A DNA stretch of 64,000 nucleotides from the NCBI GenBank assembly GCA_964392665.1, contig CAYMQB010000004.1:33689-97688 (forward strand). The letters are read 5' to 3'. The stretch's first letter is position 1. The number at the start of each line of letters is the position of its first letter. Below are positions 1 to 9,034 of this stretch, piece by piece. The notes beneath the pieces are model-generated. The model did no database searches, had not been told where the DNA came from, and saw nothing but the letters and a program-made list of their open reading frames with translations. Origin of the DNA: CAYMQB01 sp964392665 (GTDB lineage: Bacteria; Hydrothermota; E44-bin80). A program made the translations under genes and the position numbers.

Positions 1-474
1 CTTTGAAAGATGCTCTAATGTATGCAGTAGCACCACAACATCTACACTAAGTACAGGTATGTCTATATCAAGAACATCTTCTATAAGCATTTCATGTCCT
101 TTTAATGCTGCCTCTTGTGCGGCAATATCACTTCTCTCAACCCCTTTGGTTCTAAAACCACATTTTTTTGCCAGATCAAGTAAAAATCCAGTTGAACATC
201 CGATATCCATAAGAAGAGGATTTTGTTTCATAAATACTTTCGCATGCAGAAGCATTTGAAATAATTCTTTAACATACTGATTCGACCTCAGCTTTTGGTA
301 TTGATGTTTCGACTTCATATAATCTTGGCCTCTGCAAATATCGCTCTTGAGTGTATATACCAACCCGCATCTCTGGCATTTTACAATAGTAAATCTTTTA
401 TTTTCTACTATCTCAACAAAAAAGCCACAGTTTTTTTCAAAATCACAGAGAGGGCAAACTATATCTTCATTCAT
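1..474 (-). CDS. SAM-dependent methyltransferase with N-terminal zinc ribbon (partial, C-terminus off the left edge)
   Basis: I translated this by hand from the minus strand; the frame is open from an ATG at 474 to the window edge (158 codons). Seen: two Cys pairs near the N-terminus (CPLC at residues 7-10, then CQRCG about 26 residues later) forming a zinc-ribbon-like knuckle. A SAM-binding motif I follows (MDIGCSTGFLLDLA near residue 100), then a motif-IV-like segment ending in HTLEHLSK at the edge. Family knowledge: this layout is common in class I methyltransferases of the Methyltransf_13/23 type found in sugar and exopolysaccharide loci, where they methylate sugar hydroxyls or amino groups. 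It starts 50 bp after the tandem glycosyltransferase gene ends and shares its orientation, so it is probably in the same operon. The substrate cannot be told from sequence. Confidence 0.85.
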   Translation of the reverse strand, partial: MNEDIVCPLCDFEKNCGFFVEIVENKRFTIVKCQRCGLVYTLKSDICRGQDYMKSKHQYQKLRSNQYVKELFQMLLHAKVFMKQNPLLMDIGCSTGFLLDLAKKCGFRTKGVERSDIAAQEAALKGHEMLIEDVLDIDIPVLSVDVVVLLHTLEHLSK

Positions 475-524
475 ATCTTGCTTTCCAATATTCTAAGAAA
501 TAAACTTTGTTCCAAAAATCTTAA

Positions 525-2780
525 TCAGAGTGTACTTTTTTCTAACAAGGTTTTATAAAGGGCTTCATAGGCTTTTATAACCTTATCCCAGGAAAATTGC
601 TTTGCTTTGCTTATTGCCTTAGAAGCATAGGCATCTCTTATTTGCTTGCTTTTCAATAAGTGAATAATATTACTTCCCAAATGTTCATCACTCGTTATAA
701 CACCATATCTCCCGTCTTCAAGTACTTCTCTTGCTCCAGAATTCGGACTACTTACAACAGAAGTTCCACATGCCATTGCTTCGATATAAGGAACCCCAAA
801 CCCTTCGTATATACTTGGTAAACAGAAAACCCATGCTTTTTGATACAATTCTATCAACTTATTCTCTGAAACCCTTCCAAACCAAGTAACCCCATCACCT
901 TCTATCTCTTCACTGCTCACGACCCATAATTCAGCATCCGGAATCTTTGGTTTTACTTCTTCTACAAAGGTCTTAACAAGAAACCATCCTCTTTTCCTTC
1001 CTTTTATTGTTCCAACAAATAGTATCGATGGATTTTCGCTTTTCTCTTCTCCTGGTATAAATTTATCCAAGTCAATACTACAGGGAATAACTCTATTGAT
1101 AAAAGGAAGATATTTTCGAGTCGAATGCGAAATGCTTACATTGATTTTAGCGTGAAATCCCGATAAAAATTCTGTAAAGTATCTAAACATTTGATGAATC
1201 TTCCTTTGAAAGGATGAGGCACTGAGCATCTCACCAAGTGCACTCCCATAGAATGTTCTTATTATTGGTCTCTTTAAACAAAATAGAACATAATCGTCAC
1301 CATGAGCATGTATGATATCGAATTTATTCAATCCTTTAAATCTGACGAAAAGGGGAAACAGCAATATTTTAAAGAATTTACTCCTGTTTAAGAATTCAGG
1401 AAATTGAATTTCAATAGTTTTGTAATTGTGAACCAGGTTTGTCTTGTTCATAGCAATTACAGTAATTTTAAATTTCTTAGAAAGCTCCTGAGCCAAACCA
1501 TGAACTTGATATGAAACACCTCCGTGATGTGCCAAATCAGGGAGCAAATTCACAATCATTGCAATCCTAATCCCTTTAGGAAATTCAACTGTTCTGGCAA
1601 AAGAAGCACCGTGCACAATCTGGATATCCTTCAGTGTTTTATAATATCCAAGTTTCTCGACAGTCATTTTAAACGCTCTAAAAACATCTGCAGAATTATA
1701 TTTTTCCCTAATCCTTATTCTTGCTCTTTGTGCCATTGAAAGCAATTCTTTTCTATTTTTATATGCATACTTAATTTTGTCTGCAAGGTCTTCCGGTCCA
1801 TTTGGCTTAAAATGCAGGCTATGAACTTTATGCGAAGTACTCTCTTTTAATCCGCCAGTATGGGACACTATAGCAGGAGTACCACATGCAAGTGATTCAA
1901 GCGGGGAAAGCCCCAAACCTTCAAATAGGGAAGGTTGAACACAGAGGTCAATTGCCTGATAGTAAGGAGGCAAAGCATACGGAATGATTGCAGGTCTTCC
2001 TATAGCAAATTTGTCAAGACCAAAACCCTTCGCGATTCTAATGAAATCCTCACATTGCCCACTAAGATTTAGCAAAATAATATCGTTTATTCCGTCTGCT
2101 ATTAACAGTTTCACTGACTTAAAGAGAGTGGTAATATCCTTCTCTGGAGAAATCCGAGAAGAAACAAAAATAATATATTTATCTTGCGGTAACGAAAGCT
2201 CCTTCCTGATTTGATTCTTGGTTTTTTTATAAGAAGGAGCAAAAAGCGTATCTATTCCGTAAAATGGTATCACAACTATTTTGTTTTTTGAATACTTTAA
2301 TAGTTTGCACTTAATATAATTACTAACAACAATGTTTAAGTCGAAATGAGCGATATTCCACATCACCAGAATTCTTGCTATAACATGTAGCAGTTGATAA
2401 TGAACTAATTTCACATTCCCTTTTAAATTTTTTGCCTGCAAATATTCAAGTGTAGGTTTTTGGATAACCGAAATCGAAGGCTTTCGAACAAAATATTTAA
2501 CAAGATTTACAGAGAGAGCAGTGAGAGTATCACTGTTAACAACAAAAAAATCAAAAGAAGAAGAATTTCTTAGTAGTGAGAAAAAAAGGACAACCGGATA
2601 TAAAATTCGTCTGCAACTGAAAAGAAAAGTATTCACATCTTCCGGAATTTTCCATGGAACAATATTATAGTTTTTTCTCCTTCTGCCAAATATTGTAACA
2701 TTAAAATATTTATTCAAACCATCAATCAACCTTATATCCGTTGTATCTTCAATTATAAAACAGAGATTTAGCTTTTTCAT
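525..2780 (-). CDS. Tandem glycosyltransferase: two GT4-type (GT-B) modules in one chain
   Basis: A 751-residue protein made of two complete GT-B-like units. Module 1 (about residues 1-375) has a nucleotide-sugar binding half with an EX7E-type motif (SLFEGLGLSPLESLACG near residue 290). Module 2 starts near residue 400 with a typical N-terminal Rossmann strand and a Gly-rich HHGGVSYQVHGLA loop, and carries its own EX7E motif (SIYEGFGVPYIEAMACG near residue 670). Family 4 glycosyltransferases are usually 350-420 residues with one module, so this is a natural fusion that may add two sugars in succession; that role is inference. Start choice: the ATG at 2780 overlaps the stop of the upstream O-antigen ligase gene as ATGA. 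A longer reading from 2819 would add 13 residues of unlikely sequence. Confidence 0.9.
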   Translation of the reverse strand: MKKLNLCFIIEDTTDIRLIDGLNKYFNVTIFGRRRKNYNIVPWKIPEDVNTFLFSCRRILYPVVLFFSLLRNSSSFDFFVVNSDTLTALSVNLVKYFVRKPSISVIQKPTLEYLQAKNLKGNVKLVHYQLLHVIARILVMWNIAHFDLNIVVSNYIKCKLLKYSKNKIVVIPFYGIDTLFAPSYKKTKNQIRKELSLPQDKYIIFVSSRISPEKDITTLFKSVKLLIADGINDIILLNLSGQCEDFIRIAKGFGLDKFAIGRPAIIPYALPPYYQAIDLCVQPSLFEGLGLSPLESLACGTPAIVSHTGGLKESTSHKVHSLHFKPNGPEDLADKIKYAYKNRKELLSMAQRARIRIREKYNSADVFRAFKMTVEKLGYYKTLKDIQIVHGASFARTVEFPKGIRIAMIVNLLPDLAHHGGVSYQVHGLAQELSKKFKITVIAMNKTNLVHNYKTIEIQFPEFLNRSKFFKILLFPLFVRFKGLNKFDIIHAHGDDYVLFCLKRPIIRTFYGSALGEMLSASSFQRKIHQMFRYFTEFLSGFHAKINVSISHSTRKYLPFINRVIPCSIDLDKFIPGEEKSENPSILFVGTIKGRKRGWFLVKTFVEEVKPKIPDAELWVVSSEEIEGDGVTWFGRVSENKLIELYQKAWVFCLPSIYEGFGVPYIEAMACGTSVVSSPNSGAREVLEDGRYGVITSDEHLGSNIIHLLKSKQIRDAYASKAISKAKQFSWDKVIKAYEALYKTLLEKSTL

Positions 2781-4273
2781 CCTTTTCCTGCCTTTGCAAT
2801 GACACCCCATAACAACCAAATAACTGGGAAGATTGTATATTCACTGGAGCTTCCAATAAGTAGGAAAGACAAGGGGACCGTTATTCCTAAAATTCCAAGC
2901 ATATTTTTTGTATTTTCCTTAATAAGAATGAGAGAATAAGAAAAAACATTAATTAAGACAATTACAAACAGGACCGCACCAATAATACCAGTGCTTAAAA
3001 TAATATCAAGGAAAAGATTTTCTGTTGCCATCAAATTTGAACCGAATTTCCACGCAGCAAGGGTGCTTGCTCCAAGCCCATATCCAAATGGGTTCTTAAC
3101 AAATGTTCTTGGAAAACCAACTGCCCAGACCCAGAGACGAGTTTTAAAGGATGACTCTTCCATTGGATTTATAACACCCCTCACCGCGTGATAGGAAGTC
3201 ACAGAAAGAGAACTGTATTCATTAACTTCAGGCGTGAAACCTGCTTTTGATATAAATAGTAAAACAAGCAACAACAGCACAATAGATACTAAAACACCCT
3301 TTTTTTTATCTTTCACCAAGAATCCAACCAAGATTATGCTTGAAAAGACGAATGTGAATATTGCACTTCTGACAGCAGCAATGAATAATGCAGAAAGAAT
3401 TATTGCGAGTGCTACAAGAAATGTAATCTTCTGTCTTGATTTGAGGAAGAAGGCAAAACAAATAATCCCTGAAATGGTAAGGTAGTGTGCATATTCTCCC
3501 GCACTTGCAAATGTTGAAAAACTCCTAATAATTCTTAAAAGGTGTAAGGAGGAATATCCACCCCACTGAATCCAATATTCCTCAAATGGAGTAAAACCCA
3601 AGAAGGTCTGCTTTAAACCATAGAGCGCTGTAACAACTCCAATCAAAATAATCAGTATCAGGAGTTTTCTGATAAACTTTACATCAACAAACAAACCAAG
3701 GTAAAACCAGAGAAAAGGAATTATATAGTATTTTGCTCCACCAATACCAACAAGGATACTACCTTGTTTCGGATTAAATATCTGCAAGACAAATACAAAC
3801 AGTAGAATTGTTGCGAATCTCACAAGTTTATTTTCTCTGAAAAGTTTATAAATTTCTTTCCCCTTAAACAAAATCAGATATCCAAACATCCATAAAGTAA
3901 TTACATCGGAGATAATTAGTATAGGGTCTATTGCAACATATCTGCCATAAACATAAATATATCTTCTTATGAATGCCATAAATGGTAAATAAATTATAAG
4001 TGCTGTTATTCCTGATTTAAAGTTAATGCTCGCAGCGGCAAGGAGAAAAAAGATGGAAAATATAATAACTGTGCGCAGATGTTCGAGAGCTATTCTCTTT
4101 CCAAAGTGATAGGAAACAAAAATTACAAGGAGTAAGACAATAATAGTCTTAACATAATCTTTCGAAAAGACTTTGTAAATTACTTCGGAAACTTTCGAAG
4201 AAAATAATTGGACCAAAAAAGGTAAATTGAATCTACGATTTTCAATTCTTACTTCAGAATTCTTTGTCTTCAT
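2777..4273 (-). CDS. O-antigen ligase/polymerase-like integral membrane protein (Wzy_C family)
   Basis: A 498-residue protein with about a dozen hydrophobic segments through its length. The layout is typical of the O-antigen ligase/Wzy polymerase superfamily, whose members join undecaprenyl-linked glycan chains at the periplasmic face. The large periplasmic-loop region holds conserved-looking sequence (RIIRSFSTFASAGEYAHYL and, later, NPFGYGLGASTLAAWKFG then ENLFLDIILSTGIIG). The pattern of polar loop followed by an 'S/E-N-x-x-L-x-x-x-x-x-x-G' helix is typical of Wzy_C proteins. It lies between a GT2 gene (22 bp upstream) and the tandem glycosyltransferase (4 bp overlap), in a polysaccharide locus that also has a flippase. 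Whether it polymerises repeat units or ligates the finished chain cannot be decided from sequence. Confidence 0.87.
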   Translation of the reverse strand: MKTKNSEVRIENRRFNLPFLVQLFSSKVSEVIYKVFSKDYVKTIIVLLLVIFVSYHFGKRIALEHLRTVIIFSIFFLLAAASINFKSGITALIIYLPFMAFIRRYIYVYGRYVAIDPILIISDVITLWMFGYLILFKGKEIYKLFRENKLVRFATILLFVFVLQIFNPKQGSILVGIGGAKYYIIPFLWFYLGLFVDVKFIRKLLILIILIGVVTALYGLKQTFLGFTPFEEYWIQWGGYSSLHLLRIIRSFSTFASAGEYAHYLTISGIICFAFFLKSRQKITFLVALAIILSALFIAAVRSAIFTFVFSSIILVGFLVKDKKKGVLVSIVLLLLVLLFISKAGFTPEVNEYSSLSVTSYHAVRGVINPMEESSFKTRLWVWAVGFPRTFVKNPFGYGLGASTLAAWKFGSNLMATENLFLDIILSTGIIGAVLFVIVLINVFSYSLILIKENTKNMLGILGITVPLSFLLIGSSSEYTIFPVIWLLWGVIAKAGKG

Positions 4274-4295
4274 AATATCTCAATTTATATGCTTG

Positions 4296-5249
4296 CTATT
4301 TTACCAGTTTCTTATTTTGGAATATATGATTATGGTATGTAAACAAACCACCGATTTTTCCTCTTACTGAAACACCTACAAAAGCTTTTATTTTACGAAT
4401 ATCCTTTTTTATGAGAGATATTAACAACCGTCCAGGTCCCGGATTTTGTAAGTCCCCGATTAAAAAATAATAAAACAAGAAAATCAACTTTCTTGAGAGA
4501 AAACAAAATGTTAGTAAAGTATAAACCTGATTGTGTCCTCTAATAAATACTGTATTTTTATTCCAGCGTCTTAAATCTTGATATTGTTTTCGAGGCGGTT
4601 CCGGGAAGTGGTCAACAATAATCGTAGGATCATAAATTAATTTATATCTTTCTCTTTGAATATGTAAACCTATCCATTCTTCTTCGAATGGAACTGTGTA
4701 ACCAATTAGGTTTTCGTCAATTTTCTTCAATAAGTTCTTCCTATAGCTCATATTGCATCCCTTAAAGAAGTTAACATATTGTGGAGAGTCGATTATGTTA
4801 TGGTGATTTCCAATACTCTTTCCATACCAGGTAATTTTCCCAACAGTTTTTACAGGTTTCTCATCAATACTACCATCTGGTTGATGCACTATATCTCGAC
4901 CACCAACCCCACCTATTCTTTGGTCTTTCTTATACCATTGTTCTATTTTTTTAATCCAATCTCTCCTTGCCACTGCATCATCATCTATGAAACAAACAGT
5001 ATCACTTTTAGTTTCCCGCAATGCAGCATTTTCCTGATAGATTTTACCTTTCCCATTTGTTAATGCCAATTTAATATTTACATTAAAATTAGCCTTGTTT
5101 CGCTTTACAAATTGCAAGGATTCTTTATCAATTTCTTGCAAAGCAATAATGACTTCATCAGGTTTTCTAACCTGCCTTTCCAGTGACTGCAAACATTTAC
5201 TCAAGCATTTTACCCTTTTATAGGAAGCAATAATTACGGATATCGTCAT
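4296..5249 (-). CDS. Glycosyltransferase family 2
   Basis: A 317-residue GT-A fold enzyme. Seen: the N-terminal strand TISVIIASYKR typical of family 2, then an Asp-rich metal/nucleotide site (VCFIDDDAVARRDW near residue 90) and a downstream acceptor-side segment (PFEEEWIGLHIQRER near residue 185). A C-terminal hydrophobic stretch (FCFLSRKLIFLFYYFLIGDL) may hold it at the membrane. Family 2 enzymes are inverting transferases using UDP- or GDP-sugars on lipid-linked glycans. The gene follows a GT4 gene by 40 bp and precedes the O-antigen ligase-like gene, so it probably adds one sugar of the repeat unit. Donor and acceptor are unknown. Confidence 0.9.
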   Translation of the reverse strand: MTISVIIASYKRVKCLSKCLQSLERQVRKPDEVIIALQEIDKESLQFVKRNKANFNVNIKLALTNGKGKIYQENAALRETKSDTVCFIDDDAVARRDWIKKIEQWYKKDQRIGGVGGRDIVHQPDGSIDEKPVKTVGKITWYGKSIGNHHNIIDSPQYVNFFKGCNMSYRKNLLKKIDENLIGYTVPFEEEWIGLHIQRERYKLIYDPTIIVDHFPEPPRKQYQDLRRWNKNTVFIRGHNQVYTLLTFCFLSRKLIFLFYYFLIGDLQNPGPGRLLISLIKKDIRKIKAFVGVSVRGKIGGLFTYHNHIFQNKKLVK

Positions 5250-5289
5250 AATTCAGTGAATTTAACAACAATAATTTCAGTAATTTGCC

Positions 5290-6486
5290 TTATTTTTCAT
5301 TGATTAGCTCCTTATACAATTCAAAGTATTTCTCAAGGATATTATCCCAGAGGTAACTTTTTGCTTTTTCTCGATTATTGTCTGAAATCTGATTGTATTT
5401 TATTTTACTTTCAAGTAAAGATTCTATTTTATTCTTAAACTCCGGAATATCAGCTTCAGAATGCTCAATTAAGCAGCCGTTTTTTTCATTACTGACAATT
5501 TCCGGAAGTGCGCCTATGTTATGCGTAATCACTGGCAGACCATATGACATTGCTTCCATAAAAACAATGCCAAATGCTTCAAAAAAATATGCAGGCTTTA
5601 CAAATATATCTGCAGACAGATAGGCAAGTGCCAAGTCATTCCTTCGTAAATAACCTGTTAAAATTAACCTTTCCTTCAAGTTAGCTTTTTCAATCTCACT
5701 TATGATTAACTTCCCATCCGCATTACCCCATAGCGAGCCAACTACAAGCACTTTTATCCTGAGCGGTAAATTAATTAAAAGCTTTGTAAAGAAATCAACT
5801 ATTTGCCCTCCAATTCTTGATACACAAAGCAAAATTGTGTCGTTGCTTTTGATATTATATTGTTTCTTAAATAATGAGATATCTGCGTCTTTTGTATTTA
5901 AAGGTGAATCTACGCCGTGGGGTATTAATGAGAATTTTGAATATGTATGATTATTGCTCTCAATTGCTTTCCTTTCCGTATCACTCATTATTACAATCCC
6001 ATCATCATTTTTCAAGATAAAATTACCAATAGTCTTGTCACATAGCTTTCTCAATAAATGCCCTTTCCAGGTTCCACCTGGGAAAGGATGATAGTGAGGT
6101 TGATGAATAAGTATGACTTTATTGTTAAACTTTCTCATAAAGGCAACAAAAAAGCTGAGTAATGAAAGATATGAATGTGAGTGAATAATAACTTCCCCTT
6201 TATAATTTTGAATCTCCTCCTTTAATACCTTAAATAGTTCAGGAACTATAATCGGATAAACCTTTGGGAACCTATATGCTCTACATCTTCTAATTCTAAT
6301 ACCGTTATGATACTCTTCAACTCTACCGTTAAACTTTCTTATTGGAGCAAGGTTTTCGAGGTTTGTAGTTATCACAACAGATTGCATACCTTTTTCAACT
6401 GCTTTTAATGCAATCTTATAAACAGTAAGTTCTGTTCCGAAAAAAGGAGCCGGATAAAAAATGCTGCATACTTGAATTAATTTCAT
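5290..6486 (-). CDS. Glycosyltransferase family 4
   Basis: A 398-residue GT-B enzyme. The N-terminus MKLIQVCSIFYPAPFFGTEL fits the first Rossmann strand plus donor loop. The C-terminal half has the retaining GT4 signature (KPAYFFEAFGIVFMEAMSYG, containing the EX7E pair) followed by LPVITHNIGALPEIV. Start choice: the ATG at 6486 begins exactly at the conserved strand. An upstream in-frame ATG at 6582 would add 32 residues with no domain content and would overlap the preceding gene by 32 bp, so I reject it. It is one of several GT4 enzymes here that should each form one glycosidic bond of the surface glycan. Confidence 0.9.
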   Translation of the reverse strand: MKLIQVCSIFYPAPFFGTELTVYKIALKAVEKGMQSVVITTNLENLAPIRKFNGRVEEYHNGIRIRRCRAYRFPKVYPIIVPELFKVLKEEIQNYKGEVIIHSHSYLSLLSFFVAFMRKFNNKVILIHQPHYHPFPGGTWKGHLLRKLCDKTIGNFILKNDDGIVIMSDTERKAIESNNHTYSKFSLIPHGVDSPLNTKDADISLFKKQYNIKSNDTILLCVSRIGGQIVDFFTKLLINLPLRIKVLVVGSLWGNADGKLIISEIEKANLKERLILTGYLRRNDLALAYLSADIFVKPAYFFEAFGIVFMEAMSYGLPVITHNIGALPEIVSNEKNGCLIEHSEADIPEFKNKIESLLESKIKYNQISDNNREKAKSYLWDNILEKYFELYKELINEK

Positions 6487-6550
6487 AATTTCTTTAAAAA
6501 CAAAACAAGAAACCACAGAATGACACAGAAAATCACTGAAATAATTAGAA

Positions 6551-7696
6551 TTAATTAACAATGCGCGAATAAAGAGACTCAATTTGATTAACTACTATCT
6601 TTATATCAAATCTCTCTGAAATTCTCTGTCTTGCAGTACAACCTATTTTACTTATTACATTACGATTTCTATCAAGCAATAGAATCTTTAATGCAAGTTC
6701 TTTATAATCGCCTATTTTGAAGAAAAATCCACTAGCAGCATTTTCCACAATATCAAGAGGACCACCATTTTGTGATGCAATGACCGGAGTCCCTGTCGCC
6801 ATTGCTTCAAGGAGTACAATGCCAAATGGCTCTTTCCAAATTGCAGGAAAAACAAAGATATGGCTGTCGTGATAGTACCTTATTAAATCTTCTCTTTCCA
6901 CTCTTCCGAGGAACCTAACACTATTAGCAATACTTTCCTTTTCACAAATATTATGCAAAAACTTTAAATAATGCCGGTCGCCTTTACCAACTATCTTAAG
7001 AATAAAATTAACCTTCTGCTTTTTCAGTAGACCAGCAGTTTTTAGCAGTATATGAACTCCTTTTCCTTCCCAGAGTTGTCCAACATATAGAAGTTTTAAG
7101 ACTCCAACCGTATTTTTTTCTTTGTATGGAAACTTTTTGATGTCAACACCGTGTGGAATTACTATGATAGAATCGTCTCTGAAACCTCTCTTTACATAGT
7201 CTTTCTTCAATTCACTGCTTGATGATATTAGGTGTTTGATATTCAGTCTATTGAAAAACAAATAATTGGAAACACTTTTTATGCCTGTTTTTCTCAAATA
7301 CGATAAACTTCTATCAAACATATGGAAAACTTTTGGAATACCTTTCCTTTCTACAGCGAAAACCGTAGAGGCAGAAATGCCATTAACACTCCAGAAAGAT
7401 ACAACATCCGGATTGAACTTCTCAATATAACTCTTTGTAATGGTATAATTTGATGAATTAAAGAATAAAGATAAACTATTTGCGAACAGGGATTGACGAG
7501 AATTTAATTTTAGTCTAATATCAAGCAGGCGTGCTGCATCATCGTTTATTACTGGTTTGTGAACTCCGTAAATGCTTGTTAAGACCTTAACGGTGTGCCC
7601 TTGTTCTTTAAAACCCTCCACAATATCTTTGCAAGCGATTTCATAGCCACCTATATGATGCGGGGGATATAAATTAGTTATGAAAAGGACACGCAT
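6551..7696 (-). CDS. Glycosyltransferase family 4
   Basis: A 381-residue GT-B protein. It begins MRVLFITNLYPPHHIGGYE, a textbook GT4 N-terminus with the Gly-Gly donor loop. A nucleotide-sugar binding half follows, with KLLYVGQLWEGKGVHILLKT near residue 205 and the EX7E motif in FPAIWKEPFGIVLLEAMATG near residue 295. Full length for the family. It is preceded by a 146 bp gap with a short ATCGTTT tandem repeat and followed by another GT4 gene. The retaining mechanism is known for the family; donor and acceptor are unknown. Confidence 0.9.
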   Translation of the reverse strand: MRVLFITNLYPPHHIGGYEIACKDIVEGFKEQGHTVKVLTSIYGVHKPVINDDAARLLDIRLKLNSRQSLFANSLSLFFNSSNYTITKSYIEKFNPDVVSFWSVNGISASTVFAVERKGIPKVFHMFDRSLSYLRKTGIKSVSNYLFFNRLNIKHLISSSSELKKDYVKRGFRDDSIIVIPHGVDIKKFPYKEKNTVGVLKLLYVGQLWEGKGVHILLKTAGLLKKQKVNFILKIVGKGDRHYLKFLHNICEKESIANSVRFLGRVEREDLIRYYHDSHIFVFPAIWKEPFGIVLLEAMATGTPVIASQNGGPLDIVENAASGFFFKIGDYKELALKILLLDRNRNVISKIGCTARQRISERFDIKIVVNQIESLYSRIVN

Positions 7697-7782
7697 TTAG
7701 TGACAAGTAAAAAGTTAAAAGGTAAAAGTGAAAATTGAAGATAGAAAATATAGCATGTAGCTTCAATCGGTAAACCGTCTAT

Positions 7783-7809
7783 ATCGTTTGGATCGTTTCT
7801 ATCGTTCAC
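7783..7809. repeat. Short 9-bp tandem repeat (ATCGTTTNN x3)
   Basis: In the 146 bp gap between two glycosyltransferase genes, ATCGTTTGG, ATCGTTTCT and ATCGTTCAC follow each other at exact 9 bp spacing. It is short and degenerate. It could be a slippage product or a small operator; nothing in the sequence decides this. Confidence 0.5.
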
Positions 7810-7842
7810 AATAAATAACTACAAATACACCATCAATAACAA

Positions 7843-9033
7843 TTATTCACTTGCGACTAACTTCTCATATATTTCTTCAATACGAGCAACATTTTTCTCC
7901 CAATTTAAATACTTCTCCGCAAAAGCTCGACCTTTTTTCCCCAGTTCTTCTCTAAGTTTTTCATCCTCAATCAGAATTTTGATTTTCTCCGCTATTTCAT
8001 CGGCGTCTCTTTCAACAACAAATCCAGCACAGGACTCATTGATTAACTCAAGTATTCCTCCAGAATTTGTTCCAATGACAGGTGTTTTACAGGCAAAAGC
8101 TTCACCAATAACAAGAGGGGAATTTTCAATCCATAAACTGGGAACAAGAACACAATATGCTTTTTTCAAGTATTGGTAATATTCATTCCTATCATGGACC
8201 CAACCTGCAAATCGAACATTGAGTCTAGGATTTTTAGCAAGGTTCTCATATTCCTTTCTTTGAGGTCCATCACCTATTATGACTGTTTTACATTCCTTTC
8301 TTTTTATCTTTGAAACTGCTTTTATAAAAAGATCAACACCTTTTTCTCTACTTAACCTTCCAGAAAATATAACATATTCTCTCTTTGAATTCCCTGATGG
8401 AATATTCTCAAAATCAACACCATAAGGAATTACAGAAACATTCTCTTTTTCAACCCCCACCTTTTCCAGCTTTTCTTTCATAAATTTACTGTAAGTAATG
8501 AAATGACTAATAGAGGAAAAAATCCAATCAACTGTCTTCTTCCATCTCATATCCATTAGTTTATCTATCACAGGAATAGTCAGTATACATCGTCCACAAA
8601 TATTTCTGTCCCTACATACATTCCCATCAAAATCCCAGTATGTTCCCCTGTAGCACAGGGGCCAGAACTGATGAAAAGTAACAATCTGAGGGATTCGCAG
8701 TTCATTGCCTGCAATGATTGAATTTATTAAAGTTGGCATAGCGCCAAAATGGTGATGAATCACTGCGGGCTTAAAATCTTTTAGTTTATCCGTAATATTC
8801 TTTGTAAGTTTCTTATCCTTCCAGAAAACCCTACTCATTCTGCCAATCTGATGTTCATATTCGAAACTGTCAATTTCAAAACAAGTCTTCTCCTTTATTT
8901 CTCTCACTGATGGATAAAATAATTCTAACTCAAACCTTTTTGAAAGTATCTCACATACCTTCGTTACCCTAACCTGTTCACCGCCAACGGGAGGATAATT
9001 AAAACCATATTCAATATGAGCAACACTCTTAAT
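7843..9033 (-). CDS. Glycosyltransferase family 4, apparent non-canonical (ATT) start
   Basis: A standard start would be the GTG at 8907 (354 residues), but that removes the N-terminal strand of the fold. I read the frame upstream: it stays open and encodes IKSVAHIEYGFNYPPVGGEQ, the expected first strand and Gly-Gly donor loop, back to an ATT at 9031-9033. That ATT lies 1 bp after the stop of the preceding methyltransferase, with an AAGAAGGG ribosome-binding-like tract 3-10 bp upstream, giving 396 residues, normal for GT4. No ATG, GTG or TTG is in frame in this stretch. Downstream features include the EX7E motif (PSLWIENSPLVIGEAFACK) and a Cys-rich insert (CYRGTYWDF, then CRDRNICGRCIL near residue 145) seen in some GT4 enzymes. 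Either an ATT start or a sequence error or frameshift explains the start. Confidence 0.85.
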   Translation of the reverse strand: MKSVAHIEYGFNYPPVGGEQVRVTKVCEILSKRFELELFYPSVREIKEKTCFEIDSFEYEHQIGRMSRVFWKDKKLTKNITDKLKDFKPAVIHHHFGAMPTLINSIIAGNELRIPQIVTFHQFWPLCYRGTYWDFDGNVCRDRNICGRCILTIPVIDKLMDMRWKKTVDWIFSSISHFITYSKFMKEKLEKVGVEKENVSVIPYGVDFENIPSGNSKREYVIFSGRLSREKGVDLFIKAVSKIKRKECKTVIIGDGPQRKEYENLAKNPRLNVRFAGWVHDRNEYYQYLKKAYCVLVPSLWIENSPLVIGEAFACKTPVIGTNSGGILELINESCAGFVVERDADEIAEKIKILIEDEKLREELGKKGRAFAEKYLNWEKNVARIEEIYEKLVASE

Positions 9034-9034
9034 C

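Noticed and set aside
6487..6582. 32 extra N-terminal residues on the GT4 gene at 5290
   Set aside because: No domain content, and they would overlap the upstream gene; the conserved strand starts at 6486.
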